This document shows, piece by piece, positions 55,501-64,000 of a stretch of 64,000 nucleotides of DNA (positions are counted from its first letter, which is position 1; each line of letters begins with the position of its first letter). The translations under genes were made by a program, and so were the position numbers. The notes under the pieces were generated by a model, which saw only the letters and a list, made by a program, of their open reading frames with translations, was not told the DNA's origin and searched no databases. The DNA comes from Capitella teleta (taxonomy: Eukaryota; Annelida; Polychaeta; Capitellidae): NCBI GenBank assembly GCA_000328365.1, contig KB310317.1, positions 793,197 to 857,196 of the forward strand. Reading direction: 5' to 3'.

Positions 55501-58273
55501 CAAAGGTTTGCATTTTTTTAAGGTTGCCATATGCTACTTATTTTTAGAAACATCATGGCTACTAAATAGTCCAAAATCCTCCTTGAATCGTCGCTCCCTT
55601 CCCTGGCTTAGTGCCAATGATCGGGCAATTTATTATTTTAGCTGAAAATGTCTTCTGAATAATTCTAAGGTGTTACCGTATTTTGAGTTGTCTGAGCAAT
55701 ACCCACAGATTGCTATGCGTTTCTGGCCATGTAGATTTCGTTGTGGAAGTGAATATGCATAATTCAGATTAATTCTGCTGAATCAATGTTGTCTGGATCA
55801 GAACGTGACGTCGTCAATCACGTCTCATTATTTATGGCCTTTCTGCCAGTGAAACTCTGCCGTCAATGCTAATTTTAATTATTGTACCTCTATCTCGGTT
55901 TGCCATTAAATGTGATGCATTAATTAATATTAATATTATGCTACATAAAATTACAGCAATGTATACTTTTGGAAATGCAGGTGACATCACTGACATGTCC
56001 TAGCTGTGATTGATGCGTCAGGTTAATTGCCAAGACTATGAATACATGTATGCTAAATTAATTTCTTTCAGATTGATTTCTGCCTTTTTTGTTACACCAT
56101 CATTTCATGTTTAAGAAGGCCATTTTCATTTTTCTGTTCTCATGACACTTATTCCGATATCTAATTTCACTGAAAAAGAGAAAATTGCAATGCATTGTCT
56201 CATAAATATGAAACAAATGAGTTGAAATGACAGACTAACGACGCAATTGGTAGAATTCTCAGTCGTTTTTACATGTTGGTTGGTTGTTTATCCCATTTTG
56301 CTGTCAGTATCCACTGCCTTGCAAATCCTCATTATTTTAACCTGTGTCTGCTGAGCAAATTTCCACCCCTCCCCCCTCTCCCCCACTCTCTGCTTCCTTC
56401 TTTCCCAGCGGTTTTTTATTAATGACCAATCTCTTTGCAGGTCCTACGTCAGATGGAGATGATGTCAGCATGGACGTCATTGATGATGACCTCAGCCAAT
56501 TCCTTGGCCTTGACCCCTCACTGACCCTGACAGCTGAAGAACTACAGCTGCCGGATGACTTCCAGGTAAGCGTCCTCCTTGACTGGTTTTTCCATCAGCT
56601 GTTTGCTCTGGTAGATGCCGCTGTTGGATGACCCTGAATTGGCAGCCGTCACAGCCCAGATGGAAGATGAAGATCCATGGCAGCAAAGTGACAGCAGTGA
56701 CAGCGGAATATCCGACAGTGAGTCTGGCGTTTTTTTCTCTTTGATTTTGTTGCTGACGATGGTTCTGCAGTCAAGACGGAACCTGCCTCCCCCTCCTCCT
56801 CCTCTGATTGTTCGTACGATGCTCAGGTACGATGCTCCAGAAACCCATGTGTGCATTATCTTCATGTTGTTCTGTTTATCAGAGCCTGCTATCGGCCGTA
56901 CCCATCACATCCCTCACCCCCGGCAATGACATCAATCAGATTCTCATTCACAACAAGCCTCAAGTAAAGGAAGAGCTCCCTGACTCGCCTCCCCGTACCC
57001 CTCCCCTCACCTTCACCAAGGTCACCCAGCCGACTGTGCTGAACGGAATGAACGGCTACAAGATCGTACTCCCCGCTTCCGGACAAACGCTCGCTGGAAA
57101 CTCCCTGATCAAGAGCAACGTAGCACAGCGACTCAAAGTGCACACCATCAAACCTGTCGCTCCTATTCAGCCCAAAGGCAACAGTGAAGCAGCCACCAGT
57201 GAGTCATGCAATTCACTGCGTTCTTTTTGTCTATTTTATCGCTTCCTCCGCAGCTCAAAGCAAACCAATTGTGCTTACTCAGGAAGAGTTCTCTAAACTC
57301 GCAGCACAAGGCGTTCTCAAGCTGAGTTCACCTGCGCAGAAGCAGGTCAAACCCACACAGGCCACGCCCACTTATAGCCAACCAGCCAATCACAGCCTTG
57401 CTTCTCCTACATTGTCAACGTCTCATCATAGCTCGGTTGAAACTGATGTGAGTTTCAAGTTAAGAGTCGTTATGATGATGTCGTTATCTGGTTTTTGCTT
57501 TTCATTCCAGTACAAAATAATGAAGAGGCAGCAGAGAATGATTAAAAATCGCGAGTCAGCTTGTTTGTCACGTAAAAGGAAAAAAGAGGTAATTCAATCT
57601 AGGAATTAAATCATTTTTTCACTTCTGTTTTTATATACTATTTCCAGTACATGTCAAGTCTCGAAATCAAACTCCAAGAATTCAGCTCAGAAAACCAGAA
57701 ACTACGTCAGGAAAACTCCACGCTTAAACGCAAATTGGACATGGTTGTAAGCGAGGTATGTGGAAAACGTCAAAGTTTCTCACTTGCCATATTAACTCTG
57801 GTGTTTAACAATTCACAGAATAGCAAACTGAAAACGATGAAGAAAGGAACCAGTCTGCTATTGGCCGTCTCTTTCCTCCTCATACTCAACTTGACTCCTT
57901 TCTTGTTAGTTCTGAATGCTTTTGCCTGTACTCCTGTATTGACGGATGTTTTCCCACAGGAGCATGCTTTCCTCTCAGTCGTCCCTTCCCAGTCCTGACG
58001 CCATTCATCACGGTCGCACTCTCCTCTCCTTTGATGAGGACGCAGGTAGCAACGGGTCGTCCGATCATTGGTTCAACTCTCTTGATAAACTCCCCGCCTT
58101 TGAAGACACGTTGAATTCGCTCAAAGAGACCATACGTTTGCATCATGATTCCTCGAAACCAGCAGATGATGGCCAGCTGTCGAGAGATCTGCGGCTGGTT
58201 CGGCAGCTGGGCTCCATGTGTCCAACTTATCGCAACAGCTCTGAAGCTCAGAGGTGGGTTTCAATTTTGTCTT

Positions 58274-58306
<33 letters not shown>

Positions 58307-59113
58307 TCTTTTTTTTTCGTCTTGCAAGATGTTGACACTCCTTGTTTTCTTCTCGAAGACTGTTGTCCGAGTTGAACGGCTGGGCCCTGGGTCACGAAGG
58401 TCACCTGAAGGACAAAGCGGCCTGGATGAAACTCTTTGGCGGACAAAACGCAGAAAACCAGAAAACGAAGAAGAAAAAGAAAAAAGTCTATCACACTCCG
58501 CGCAAAATGAAGGCTGCGATGAGAGAAGACATACGCAACGAGCAGAGGTCAGTTGATGATTGTTGTAACGTATAATTTTATTGATTCCATTTGTTATTTC
58601 CAGAGAGATTGTCAACCGGCAGTATGAGATGCAGGTGTTTTCTGGCTCACAGCAGAATTACAACCAATTCCTGAACGCCATTCACCACAGGAACGACACT
58701 TTCTACGTCGTCTCGTTCCGCAGTGTAAGAATTTCCTGGAATTCCCATGAATTCCTGACACATGTCTTGATTCCAGGACCATCTGCTGCTGCCTGCAACA
58801 GCGCAGAACTCCACCATGAAGCCCCGGATGTCCCTGGTCATGCCTGCTGTTGGTCTCAATGGTACGTTGCAAGAAGCAAGGGTTGTTTTTTATATCCAGC
58901 GTTACAACCGTTTGTTTCACAGACACGATGGCGCCCCCCAGTGGCAGCGTGGCTATGATGCAGATCGATTGTGAGGTGACCGCCACGCAACTCGTTCACA
59001 TTGAGAAGGCGCACATCCCTGGCCACGTGCGCAACGCCACGGAACAGCAGCCGAGGGAGAGGAGTCCTCGCAAGAGCGCCTCCAACCCTCACAGGCTGAG
59101 GGACCGTGACTGA
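49526..59113 (+). CDS. ATF6: ATF6, ER-membrane bZIP stress sensor
   Basis: Membrane-tethered transcription factor released by S1P and S2P in the unfolded protein response. Exons: 49526-49580, 56441-56565, 56615-56717, 56771-56826, 56883-57198, 57254-57447, 57511-57588, 57648-57755, 57819-57904, 57960-58253, 58359-58547, 58604-58724, 58777-58861, 58923-59113. All join in frame to 666 residues (human ATF6 is 670). An acidic N-terminus with [12 protein letters not shown] precedes the basic region [20 protein letters not shown] (about 288-307) and a leucine zipper to about 345. The membrane segment ...[10 protein letters not shown] keeps the N-x2-P needed for S2P. An S1P-type RTLL follows at about 393-396. 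The lumenal domain has [20 protein letters not shown] and [10 protein letters not shown]. Intron 1 is 6.9 kb; the rest are 49-105 nt. Confidence 0.95.
49924..51659 (-). mobile_element. 1.74 kb DNA transposon with TTAA target sites (piggyBac or Kolobok-like) in ATF6 intron 1
   Basis: Perfect 19-bp inverted ends GGTAGTGTATCCCTTATTG, with TTAA on each side (49920-49923 and 51660-51663). On the minus strand, an ATG at 51533 opens a frame that runs into a donor GCG|GTAAGT at about 51411 but is crossed once by an in-frame TGA near 51449. A following exon, 50876-50763, reads [20 protein letters not shown] on to a stop. No transposase domain is recognised, so it is probably a deletion derivative or a carrier of an accessory frame. 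Confidence 0.75.
52471..52547. repeat. ATTT/ATTC microsatellite
   Basis: Alternating ATGA/AATG, ATTT and ATTC tetranucleotide units in ATF6 intron 1. Confidence 0.85.
55130..55187. repeat. (TCC)n microsatellite
   Basis: An almost pure CCT/TCC trinucleotide run in ATF6 intron 1, with one break in register near 55156. Confidence 0.95.
58276..58318. repeat. poly(T) tract in ATF6 intron
   Basis: A T-rich run with few C interruptions in the intron at 58254-58358. It makes this the longest of the short ATF6 introns and produces poly-Phe or poly-Lys frames that are not coding. Confidence 0.9.
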
Positions 59114-59378
59114 GTTGTACGACAGTGCAAAGTGCAAAGGGAAAGTGCCTTCCTACAGAAACAGTGCGTTTGCCGTAGGGCAGCAGCAGCAGCAGCAGTT
59201 CCAGCAGCGGTTGGGATATTATGCCGACTCAACAGCCATAATAATCACAGCTGAAAGTTTTGAGAAATATCGTGTGTTCTTTGATATGGTTATAAAAGAA
59301 ATCAAATTCACTTTGAATGCCTGGCAAACAAAAGGTTTCGCATTTACTGGGGTAGTTTTTGTTTATTGGTTTTGAAGT

Positions 59379-59416
<38 letters not shown>

Positions 59417-59784
59417 CATCTTAAGATATGTATAAAAAGAGAAAATATTAATATGCAAAAGATCTCAAAAACAGTCATGCTGCCAAAAATACATCTTATT
59501 TGCATATGAATGTTTTTTAACAAGTTGTTGATGAATTTATTATTGGAATTTTTTTATTATTTTTTTCTCTTGTGCAATAATGTTTCGCTGTGTCCCATGT
59601 TTTTTGTGTTTGGTGAATGCTATGGTTGATTTAGCATCCTACTTAAGCCATTCCTTTTTTTTCTCTTCTCATTGTATGATGTTTCTATTCTGAATGTGCA
59701 TTTGAAATTTCTAATGCTTTTTATTTCATAATATTCATGTAGATTATTATTATTATGTATTATTACTATGCTGATGAATTGACT

Positions 59785-59790
59785 AATAAA
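59785..59790 (+). terminator. polyadenylation signal of ATF6
   Basis: AATAAA about 670 nt after the ATF6 stop. The 3' UTR also carries a CAG run (about 59180-59200) and a poly(T) tract at 59379-59416. Confidence 0.5.
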
Positions 59791-60421
59791 TCTTAATTAT
59801 TAATGTAATAATATTGAGATTTTCATCTTTTGTCATTAAGAGATTTCTCTGCTATTCTGGGTTTCAATTCCCAAACCGGGAAATAGTTTTTCATCCGGGA
59901 ACAGACTTGTCTGTACGGTTTTCTCATCCGAAATCTCCTTTGTGAAATTAGGTCAAATTCCGAATTCATTTAGTCCGTGTGGTGACGGATTAAATTCAAA
60001 GGCCTCTTTGGCTGAAGCCCCACAAGGGTTGCCAGCCACATTAAACAGATGCCTTCTGGCCTCTACTGTTTATTTTTTCAAATTGATGGCATGAAGGAAG
60101 GAATGGATAACAGGATTGCTTTCTACATATACTACTGAAATACTATGGCATATTTGAAGAATCTGATCACGGTTGCCCCGATTAACAAGCATTTGGACTA
60201 GAATAACCATGCAAGACCATGAGTAACACGTACAACTGGGTCGGCTATCACTAATTTGCATAAATATAATCGCCATGTGGAAGCTAACGGTTGAACTGGG
60301 CATTCGTACATTACATGAACCTTAGCTTCACTGGAAACACTCGTGAGTCAAGCTAGCTTTCATTTTGAAAATGAACTTTGCACGACAAAGACAAGAAAAC
60401 TGATATCGTAAAATACAGATT

Positions 60422-60427
60422 TTTATT
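60422..60427 (-). terminator. PHYHD1: polyadenylation signal of PHYHD1
   Basis: Minus-strand AATAAA lies about 55 nt past the PHYHD1 stop codon. The gene is tail to tail with ATF6, and about 630 bp separate the two signals. Confidence 0.55.
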
Positions 60428-60482
60428 CAATTCATAGAAATGCAAATGCAATAATTTTTGTGAAATCTTCCATTTCAGAATT

Positions 60483-62440
60483 TCACACTTGCACATCATA
60501 GACGTGAGTGAAGGTCTTTGCTTCAGTTGGTTGCATCCTGAAATACAAGAAAACCGTAAAGAAATCCTCCAATTTAAGATTTGTTGCTAAGAGATGCTGC
60601 TCACCAGTTCTTGTCGCTCCACTGAGCAGCAGCATGATCATAGATATGAAACGTGTAAATATGCCGCGATTTCTCAGATTCATTTTTCTCGCTTCGGTGA
60701 ATCACAAGACCATCGATCAGAATCATATCCCCTACAACATGAAATTTGTGAAAATAATGACGCAGCAAGACGTGGTTCAACCATAGACGCCAGCACACAG
60801 CACCTGACTTTTCTATTAACATACCTTTCTTTACGGGAACTGGAACAAACTTGTTTCCATCGCTGTAATCCGGTTTCTCTCCCGTGTACACACATGACGG
60901 TCCATTCTCTTCAGGATTGCGCACCATGCGATAATTACCCAGAAGTCCCTCTAAATTGGAGTTACCCAGTGACCAATATAAACGAAGAGAGTGACCTACT
61001 TTTCTGAGAGCCAGGAACGAAAGAGAGGCAACCGTTTTCCAGCGTAGCGTCTTCGAGTGCAATCCAAATTCCGACTTCTTTTAAGGGATCAGCCCACAAG
61101 TACGTCGCGTCTTGATGAGAAACAACTGAGAGAGAAATGCGCTTCAATTTCAGCACTGACGTACTCTTATGTACACCATACCTTCTCCTCCAATTTTAGG
61201 TTGCTGTGATCAGAGATGAAAAAATGTTGAAGAAATTTTAAATATGATATTGATGTGAATAGCTCACCTTGAAGATGTACATGCTTTGCACGACGACTGG
61301 GTCTTGGAAATCTAGATTGCGGAGAAGATCCTGTTGAGAAATGATACAATTATTTATTATCTAGGAATAAAAGTTGAATCTTACTTTGATCTTTTCACTG
61401 AAGGTCACTTTTCTGAAGTTCGGACAGAGGACGTGCATGGCTGAAGAAGGGTTACCATGGCGATGGCACATGGGATGAGGTGAATGACTTACCGTGACCT
61501 ATTTTGTTCAGAGCATTGTGTTTATTGACGATTAAATCACCTGAAAAATTTAAAAGATTTTTGAGGCTACAGAAAGAAAAATTAAAAATACATTTAAAAT
61601 TTGATTTGAATAAATTAGAAGTAAATAATTTTATTTATTGAATCAATTTCAAAATTAAAACTCTACAATTAAGTAACAAGCATAACTACATGATTAAATA
61701 ATTGGATGTTAGTCGAATTAGGCAGCAGAGAAAATAATTACAAATTAAATGACAACAGACAAAAAAAGCACAAATTGCATATTGAAGAAAAAATAATTTC
61801 ATTAAGCAGTCGAATTCATAGAAAGCAGTTTTTTTAATCAGATTTGAAAATCTACCTTGTTCATTACGTGAACCTTCTTCAAAAAAGAATCCAATTTTAT
61901 CGCCTGAATTGATGAAGTAGTCATCCCTGTAAGACTGAAAAATCAACACAATTTGAGATTGGTTAATTCTGATAATTAGATAATGGCTTAAAGTGTACTA
62001 CTATATGACTACTAGTGGTCCATTCCACAAATAACCCAGTTAACGAACTATACTTCTATAAATAGCAGTCAGGGGAGGGGAAGGACATTGAGGTGACCTA
62101 TATCTGCAATATCTGACCTGATTTCGACAAAGCATTTTCTTCAAAGAAGAAACCGATTTTGTCAGAACTGTTAATGAAATAATCATTCCTGTACAACTGG
62201 AGCCAGAAGAGAGGAAATTATTAAAAAATACATTCGGATGAAAAGCAGATCATTAGATCATATATCGATGTACATCAAAATTTAGAATGAAAGTTAAGAA
62301 ACCTGTTTTGTGGTTGAGAAGACAGTGTTGTGCTCATCCGGGTTCATCTTTTCCACCAAATCATGACATTCAGTCTTCAATGCTTCAATTTCGTCATTGC
62401 TCAGGAAATTCTCAAACACCACGAAGCCATCATCCGCAAA
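60483..62440 (-). CDS. PHYHD1: phytanoyl-CoA dioxygenase domain-containing protein 1, 5' end missing
   Basis: Fe(II)/2-oxoglutarate-dependent dioxygenase, cytosolic in its relatives. Minus-strand exons: 62440-62303, 62196-62118 or 61934-61856 (alternatives), 61540-61493, 61440-61385, 61330-61268, 61203-61182, 61125-61000, 60950-60825, 60731-60605, 60537-60483. With one alternative exon they encode 279 residues in frame (human PHYHD1 291). Conserved stretches are FADDGFVVFENFLS, DKIGFFFEE, DPVVVQSMYIFK and LEDATLENGCLSFVPGSQK. The iron ligands are SHQDATY (H-x-D) and the distal His in VIHRSE, with the 2-oxoglutarate Arg in SRHIYTFH. About ten N-terminal residues, including the start, lie in an upstream exon I could not place between 62441 and the window end. 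Confidence 0.9.
61856..61934 (-). CDS. PHYHD1: PHYHD1 alternative exon 'b' (79 nt)
   Basis: Encodes SYRDDYFINSGDKIGFFFEE then GSRNEQ. It has its own TTTTTCAG acceptor and AAG|GTAGAT donor. Length and phase (0 in, 1 out) equal those of the exon at 62118-62196. Confidence 0.85.
62118..62196 (-). CDS. PHYHD1: PHYHD1 alternative exon 'a' (79 nt)
   Basis: Encodes LYRNDYFINSSDKIGFFFEE then NALSKS. It has acceptor TGGCTCCAG and donor TCAG|GTCAGA. 17 of 26 residues match exon b; the last six differ entirely. Because 79 is not a multiple of three, using both or neither would shift the frame. Confidence 0.85.
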
Positions 62441-63596
62441 CTGCAAACCGAAAAGAAACAGCATTTTTATCATCTAAGATTCTGTAAACACATGTATGAC
62501 ACAAGCAGAATGAGATAGATTTGCATTGAAGCTCAGTGTTTTTCAACCGAAATAGTTTTCACGCATGTGATTACTTCACAATTAAATACAGGGTATATAA
62601 ATAAAGTAATATAAAAATTACTCTGTCACAGATGGTGACGCAAATAGTAAATCTGCTTCAACATGCATGGAATGATTTTACTAATGCATGGAATGATAAA
62701 AAATTCCCATCTATTACAAGTAATAATGTCTCAAACCTGGCTATGAGTTTTATTCAACCAGTTCAATACAATTCCTTGGTAAAATAATTTAACAATTTAA
62801 AGAATATTGACAATACAAAATGGAAAAGTGGAACACGAAGCAATTTAATTACTTACATATTTCTGATTGATTGAAAATTTCCTTTAAGCCAAAATTAAAA
62901 CACTTTTGACTGATGTAACTTGTCATATGCAATGACATCCGCAGTTTATCAAGAGAATTAGGTGGTTTGATGTTACTCTAGGCCCTAGGCCATATTGTAC
63001 ACATGGAATATGATGGTTCATGACAGGTCAGTGGCCTAGCTGTAACATGCTGGATTATCAAAACAGGGTGAAATGACCATTCTTGCCTGTTGGGGTTGAT
63101 TGGAGATGAACATGCTGAGTGAAATGCATCATATTATGATATACATTAATTCTATGTAAACAGATGCTGATATTCTCCATCATTTGTGGAACTGCATGTA
63201 TTTAAGTACATGGACCATGCCAATATAATATACAAGGTATATTAGATGCAATAATAGGGAACTACTGTACGTAAGTAATAATTATACTTACATGTAGGGA
63301 GCTATAGTCTAACAAGTACAAAAGTAAATGTATGTACAATTGTACATGTACCAATTAAGGTCAACATATAGTTCATGTGCTCTTTAAACTATACATGTAT
63401 GTAGACTCTAATTAATTGATGTGCACAAAATATATAGAGACCAAAGTAAATGTAGTTTAACTACTGGTTTATATAATTATTATGCCCTTTTGCCAGTTTT
63501 GGTTGATATACTTTACTTGACTTGACTTGACTTGACTTGATGGGTTGAAATAGTGAGCAAAGCTCTTTTTGACGGTTGGTTAGTTGTTGAGTGAGT
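62441..63596. other. upstream side of PHYHD1, first exon not located
   Basis: AT-rich. The missing start exon should lie here or beyond the window. One strong minus-strand donor (CTACAT|GTAAGT near 63290) could end a 5' UTR exon, but no open frame leads into it. A short (TTGAC)n run is at about 63516-63540. Confidence 0.35.
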
Positions 63597-63927
63597 GATG
63601 GGGTTTTACGGCTCCACCCAATCCGATCGGATGATACGGGCGCCAGAACAGAAGGCCCTGTACCGGGGTTTCCCCCTACTCATATCAATAAATCCGAAGG
63701 GTTCTTTATCCTGCATACCACCATAGACAGTAGTACACAGCGCCCGGCCTTGTTACGCACTTGGGCAGCACTGCAGAGTCACCGAAGAATTACAATTATA
63801 ACGAATTACAATTATAATTCACAATCCTAACGCCGTGGCCTGATCGGGTCTCGAACCCGGGACCTCGACCCCCACGGTCGGCATTGGATTGTAGTCAGCG
63901 GTTTAACCCACTGAGCTATCCGGTTTG
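63597..63927 (-). mobile_element. tRNA-derived SINE
   Basis: Read on the minus strand, the head is tRNA-like: CCGGATAGCTCAGTGGGTTA (A box) and GGTTCGAGACCC (B box), with intervening arms. The unrelated body that follows is shared with 2256-2560. The preserved head and B box make this the younger of the two copies seen. Confidence 0.8.
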
Positions 63928-64000
63928 GTTATTGTTGTTATGTTATTGGACTAGGTGGAGTGTGAGTTTTAGATGTTTGTGTGGTTGAATTTTAGGGGGT

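Larger units (their letters stand above)
51661..56440. other. rest of ATF6 intron 1
   Basis: No further gene was recognised. It holds an ATTT/ATTC microsatellite at 52471-52547, a decayed piece of the unclassified repeat (52795-52920) with GTTACCATAGCAAC at 52896-52909, and a GC-richer patch at 54780-55240 with the (TCC)n tract. Confidence 0.55.

Noticed and set aside
58254-58556. Poly-Phe and poly-Lys frames
   Set aside because: They arise from the poly(T) tract in an ATF6 intron and overlap real ATF6 exons in other frames.
62860-62945. Minus-strand ATG frame ending at a GTAAGT donor as PHYHD1 exon 1
   Set aside because: Its donor phase is 1, while the next PHYHD1 exon needs phase 0; joining them would create an immediate stop.

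Overview
The window is animal nuclear DNA. It is AT-rich and has spliced genes with GT-AG introns, many of them only about 50-60 nt long, in three separate genes. It also holds a tRNA-derived SINE, LINE remnants and several DNA-transposon families. The gene set (reprolysin metalloprotease with PLAC modules, CD225/dispanin, ATF6, PHYHD1, a peptide prohormone) points to an invertebrate metazoan, most likely a bilaterian. The phylum cannot be fixed from sequence alone. A 50-N gap at 11364-11413 marks a scaffold join.

Layout. (1) 1341-7392 (+): an 18-exon secreted metalloprotease of about 958 residues: signal peptide, prodomain with a furin site, reprolysin domain with HELGHNLGANHD, a cysteine-rich module, and a tail of nine PLAC-like six-cysteine modules. 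(2) 5840-11363 is repeated at 11415-17063, nearly identical. Both ends of the repeat meet the gap exactly, so it is probably two alleles (or overlapping contig ends) left unmerged, not a true tandem duplication. (3) 16959-18074 (+): a two-exon CD225/dispanin gene whose first exon also appears, orphaned, before the gap. (4) 22791-19393 (-): a four-exon, 157-residue prohormone with signal peptide, basic cleavage sites, a C-x4-C ring and an amidation site, preceded by a TATA box. It resembles calcitonin/DH31-type precursors in plan. (5) About 23-49 kb is gene-poor. It has unrecognised ORFs, a second possible small secreted peptide (38.77-38.55 kb, -), transposon copies and a LINE 3' end. (6) 49526-59113 (+): ATF6 with 14 coding exons, 666 residues, and a 6.9 kb first intron that carries a TTAA-flanked 1.7 kb transposon. 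(7) 62440-60483 (-): PHYHD1, an Fe(II)/2-oxoglutarate dioxygenase, tail to tail with ATF6, carrying two adjacent versions of one 79-nt exon that look mutually exclusive. (8) A SINE at the right edge.

The genes do not form one pathway. The metalloprotease, prohormone and small secreted ORF are secretory-pathway products. ATF6 is the ER-stress sensor controlling that pathway, and CD225 and PHYHD1 are membrane and cytosolic proteins. The strongest new observations are the prohormone, the nine-module PLAC tail, the PHYHD1 exon pair and the gap-bounded duplication.
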